Source: a virus. Taken from it: 22,401 nucleotides of DNA. The stretch spans positions 1 to 22,401 of the IMG/VR virus record IMGVR_UViG_3300025137_000328. One strand, 5' to 3'. Below are positions 20,116 to 22,401 of this stretch, in pieces; position 1 is the stretch's first letter; every line of letters starts with the position of its first letter. The translations under genes were made by a program, and so were the position numbers. The notes under the pieces are model-generated. The model made no database searches. It worked only from the letters and a program-made list of their open reading frames with translations, and was not told where the DNA came from.

Positions 20116-21279
20116 TCTATCAACAAGTTTCACCGCTCCACCTTGTTTATCAACTGCAACAAAACCTTCTGGTTCTGTAACTTCTAAACCATTTTCTGTT
20201 TGTGAAAATGATCCTATCTGCATAGCTTGATTCATTTTTTGAAGAACAAGAGACTTCATTGCTTGAGTCTGTTTGTAAAAGTTAAGCATAGCTTGTAAAG
20301 GCCTTTTAAGTCTATTAAGAAATGTAGGCATATCTTTCATTTTTTGTTGTCTTAGTGCTAAAGCCTTTTGTGCTTTAAGTCCTGCAATTTGTTGTTGCAT
20401 TCTATCTGCATAAAATTTTCTAAAACCTAAAACAAATTGATTTGCGTTGCTAGGTAGCTTTCCTTGTTTAACTTGATCATTTATAAACATCTGAAAGTAA
20501 GGCACAAAGTCTTGATTGCCTTTAAACATATCACTTAAATTTCTTGGTATGTTTACTAATAACTTTTCTAAGTTATCAATTTGTTGCATAAATTTTGCAG
20601 TTTCTTCTTTAGTAAATTTAGCACTGCCAGATACATCTTTATAAGATGCATTGTCAAAGAACACACTTGGATTTTTTGTAAAACTTTGTACGTCTGCTCC
20701 GGCCTGTGCATCCATGTTTGTTAAACTTTCTCCTACATATGTAGTATGAAATATAATTCCAACCTTTGCCACTTCAATTTGTTTTGCTATATCTGTACCT
20801 TCTTCAACAGCATAAGTGATTGTGTTTGGAGTAAAAATAATGTTTTGTTTACCACCAATTGGTTTACGTGTGAGGTCATCCTCTGTAAACAACAGGTCAC
20901 CTTGCACTACACCCTGAATATTTAATTTCTTAATGTGTACTAGACACTTTAATAATTTTTGTCCTAAATCATCTGTGCCATGATTACGTGCAATATCTGA
21001 TTTAGTGTAATTAATTTTTGGTGTTTGGGCAAAGACTGACTTTGTTCCAACAAACCATTTGCCGTTGTCAGGATTTATTCCACAAACCACTGCAGGTGCT
21101 CCGTCCCATTTCACGCTAACTTTAAGTGATTCTGCAGATGTGCCTTGTAGCGTAACTAAAAGTCCTCGATAATAATCAATAACTGCTTGTCCACCTTGGA
21201 AGCCATTTGTTAATATAATGTCTTCAATATGTTCAAGGTGTGTTCTCTTGAACTCATTAAGTACTTCTTCAACTAACAT
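20062..21279 (-). CDS. nucleotidyltransferase with DNA/RNA-ligase motifs, 405 aa
   Basis: The motif order fits the covalent nucleotidyltransferase (ligase/capping) superfamily. Motif I KxDG is KWDG with candidate AMP-accepting lysine K57 (VSVKWDGAPAV), followed by WFVGTKS (75-81, motif Ia/III-like), VVQGDLLF (124-131, like the E/D-G-E-L segment of motif III) and GIIFHTTYVGE (174-184). Motif IV EGFV is at 371-374 and a motif V-type lysine is K384 (AVKLVDR). Motifs IV and V lie unusually far downstream, after about 190 helical residues rich in Gln, Lys and Met, so the fold would carry a large insertion or the enzyme may be permuted in function. It resembles an uncharacterised conserved protein of marine T4-like phages. 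Strand joining, RNA repair or adenylylation are possible. It starts 2 bases after the 99-aa gene, with GAGGA before the ATG. Confidence 0.7.
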   Translation of the reverse strand: MLVEEVLNEFKRTHLEHIEDIILTNGFQGGQAVIDYYRGLLVTLQGTSAESLKVSVKWDGAPAVVCGINPDNGKWFVGTKSVFAQTPKINYTKSDIARNHGTDDLGQKLLKCLVHIKKLNIQGVVQGDLLFTEDDLTRKPIGGKQNIIFTPNTITYAVEEGTDIAKQIEVAKVGIIFHTTYVGESLTNMDAQAGADVQSFTKNPSVFFDNASYKDVSGSAKFTKEETAKFMQQIDNLEKLLVNIPRNLSDMFKGNQDFVPYFQMFINDQVKQGKLPSNANQFVLGFRKFYADRMQQQIAGLKAQKALALRQQKMKDMPTFLNRLKRPLQAMLNFYKQTQAMKSLVLQKMNQAMQIGSFSQTENGLEVTEPEGFVAVDKQGGAVKLVDRLGFSRRNLTAIKKFKPR

Positions 21280-21281
21280 TA

Positions 21282-21581
21282 TTATTCCTCGTCTTTGAAT
21301 TCACCTTGTTTAACAATTAGTGAATTTTTTACATCTTTAAGTTCTTTAAGTCTGCTAACTCCTCGATGAAATTTTTTACTGTCTAAGTTTTTTATTGCTG
21401 AATTAAATTTTTTCTCAAGTGTATATGCGGTTTGATTGTCAAAATTTTCTCGTATATAATGTATAAGATTAATTGCTGAATCAATTATGTGTGAAGCTCT
21501 GCTTTCAACAAAGTTTTCAGGTTCTTTATTGAATCTAACGTTTGCTAGTTCTTCTAAAATGCTGTTAGTTTTTTTCTGCAT
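21282..21581 (-). CDS. hypothetical protein, 99 aa, partner of the ligase-like gene
   Basis: This small helical protein starts MQKKTNSILEELANVRFNKEP, has a central HIIDSAINLIHYIRENFD helix and a charged end, KQGEFKDEE. No motif is recognised. The stop codon is 2 bases from the ligase-like ATG, and its last codons form that gene's Shine-Dalgarno site, so the two are translated together and may form a complex. A TAAATA stretch lies about 8 bases before its own ATG, as at several other minus-strand starts in the window. Confidence 0.6.
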   Translation of the reverse strand: MQKKTNSILEELANVRFNKEPENFVESRASHIIDSAINLIHYIRENFDNQTAYTLEKKFNSAIKNLDSKKFHRGVSRLKELKDVKNSLIVKQGEFKDEE

Positions 21582-21647
21582 CGTTGTATTTAATGTAACT
21601 TTAACACAATTAAAGCATTTGTCTATGCAAAAACTAAGGAATTTTGG

Positions 21648-22301
21648 TTAAATTTTCCTATAAACAAAGTATTTTCTCTTATTAGTATCATCTCTAATAT
21701 CTAATACTTGTAAATTTAATTTTTTTGCTAATTCTAATATAAATGGCACGTTCCATGCAAAGAAGTCTATCCACTTAGATTCTGGTTTGTCGTGTGGAAC
21801 ACCTGGGTTGACCCTAAAGAACATGATACCGTCTTGCTCTAGTAAGCTGGCACAATGAGCAACTTCTGTTTCTATCTTGGACTGCGAGCCAAAGTTAATT
21901 GATCCCAAACATAATATTACATCAAATTTTTCTTTGGATTTATAATCTATAGTGTTTATGACAACGTCTGCTCTATCATTGTAAGGATCTATTCCTATCA
22001 AATATTTAATTTTGCCTTTGAACTCGTTATAACCGCAACCAACATCAAGCACTGCTCTTGGCCTTAACTTATTGACTTCATCAATTAGTTGTAGTCCACT
22101 GTGTTTCCATTTTTTCATATCTGATTGCCACACCTTAGAAAAGTACCTGTGTAGGACTGCGTCATCGATTGCCTGTGCATACTGTTCTACATTGTTATAA
22201 TTTTTGTCTAAATCTATATCAAAGGTACTTTTGATATATTCGGGCGTGATCCCACCTTTGCCAAGATCTAGTATCAGTTGATTAAGAATTTTTTGATTCA
22301 T
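21648..22301 (-). CDS. class I SAM-dependent methyltransferase, 217 aa
   Basis: The Rossmann methyltransferase motifs are clear: motif I VLDVGCGYNEF (84-94) for SAM binding, motif II acidic residue D105 in IGIDPYND, and motif IV FDVILCLGSINFG (126-138), followed by the usual CASLLEQDGIMFFRVNP helix-strand. The first 80 residues are helical and may hold the substrate-binding lid; QAIDDAVLHRYFSKVWQSD is reminiscent of small-molecule or protein methyltransferases. There is no DPPY/NPPY motif, so an N6-adenine DNA methyltransferase is unlikely. The substrate cannot be told. It is the first full gene of a minus-strand group, and 8 bases separate it from the gene before. Confidence 0.85.
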   Translation of the reverse strand: MNQKILNQLILDLGKGGITPEYIKSTFDIDLDKNYNNVEQYAQAIDDAVLHRYFSKVWQSDMKKWKHSGLQLIDEVNKLRPRAVLDVGCGYNEFKGKIKYLIGIDPYNDRADVVINTIDYKSKEKFDVILCLGSINFGSQSKIETEVAHCASLLEQDGIMFFRVNPGVPHDKPESKWIDFFAWNVPFILELAKKLNLQVLDIRDDTNKRKYFVYRKI

Positions 22302-22309
22302 GCTTTATT

Positions 22310-22401
22310 TTACAATATACTTCTACATCTGTAAACCGCAAATAACTCATACTTTGGATTCCTAGTGTTTTTTGTAGTTGAATGTTGTCGTTTAAAGAAT
22401 A
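22310..22401 (-). CDS. 3' end of an upstream gene (partial)
   Basis: A minus-strand frame is open from the right edge to a TAA at 22310-22312 and encodes about 29 residues ending NPKYELFAVYRCRSIL. The ending resembles the last strand of methyltransferase-type proteins, and the spacing of 8 bases to the methyltransferase ATG is natural. A second open frame (stop at 22282-22284) competes, so this is tentative. Confidence 0.4.
   Translation of the reverse strand, partial: FFKRQHSTTKNTRNPKYELFAVYRCRSIL

Noticed and set aside
1-22401. CRISPR arrays, insertion sequences or integrase/attachment sites
   Set aside because: No regular spaced repeats, transposase or integrase motifs were seen on reading both strands.

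Overview
The window is an AT-rich, gene-dense stretch of a T4-type tailed phage (myovirus-like). Supporting genes are a class Ia ribonucleotide reductase pair, a PAAR spike-tip protein, a tail spike with an Mtd-like N-terminus and a pectate-lyase-like helix, T4-late-like AT boxes and many short tightly packed phage genes. The translation-related genes (bL12 and a circularly permuted, two-piece tmRNA) suggest an alphaproteobacterial host, because permuted tmRNA genes are typical of that class. Low GC and marine-type gene content make a SAR11/Pelagibacter-type host the best guess. This is inference; no host marker is decisive.

Layout. 1-892 (-): 5' part of a ParB-like domain protein, with a promoter/operator-like tandem repeat upstream. 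985-1254 (-): small conserved-looking protein. 1313-1662: permuted tmRNA gene on the minus strand, with its promoter overlapping the divergent promoter of a plus-strand operon. 1668-2437 (+): two small unknown proteins and ribosomal protein bL12. 2438-3952 (-): PAAR protein followed by a 405-aa probable virion protein. 4020-7573 (-): nrdA-nrdB behind a good sigma70-like promoter. 7686-9305 (-): tail spike. 9325-10029 (-): PD-(D/E)XK nuclease. 10051-13549 (+): three translationally coupled radical SAM enzymes. 13550-16843 (-): seven small genes of largely unknown function, including a coiled-coil/membrane protein and a second ParB-like protein. 16852-18415 (-): self-contained high-expression cassette of three small related structural-type proteins, with late promoter box, 5'UTR hairpin, three strong Shine-Dalgarno sites and a strong terminator. 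18451-19017 (-): unknown. 19033-20115 (+): glycosyltransferase-like protein. 20062-22301 (-): nucleotidyltransferase with DNA/RNA-ligase motifs, a small partner and a SAM-dependent methyltransferase. 22310-22401 (-): end of another gene.

How it may work together. RNR supplies dNTPs; the nuclease may recycle or process DNA. The tmRNA and bL12 genes, fired back to back from overlapping promoters, look like a module acting on the host ribosome. The PAAR, spike and three-gene structural cassette belong to the late virion programme. The three radical SAM genes and the glycosyltransferase-like gene are plus-strand islands in mostly minus-strand surroundings and are the least explained parts of the window.
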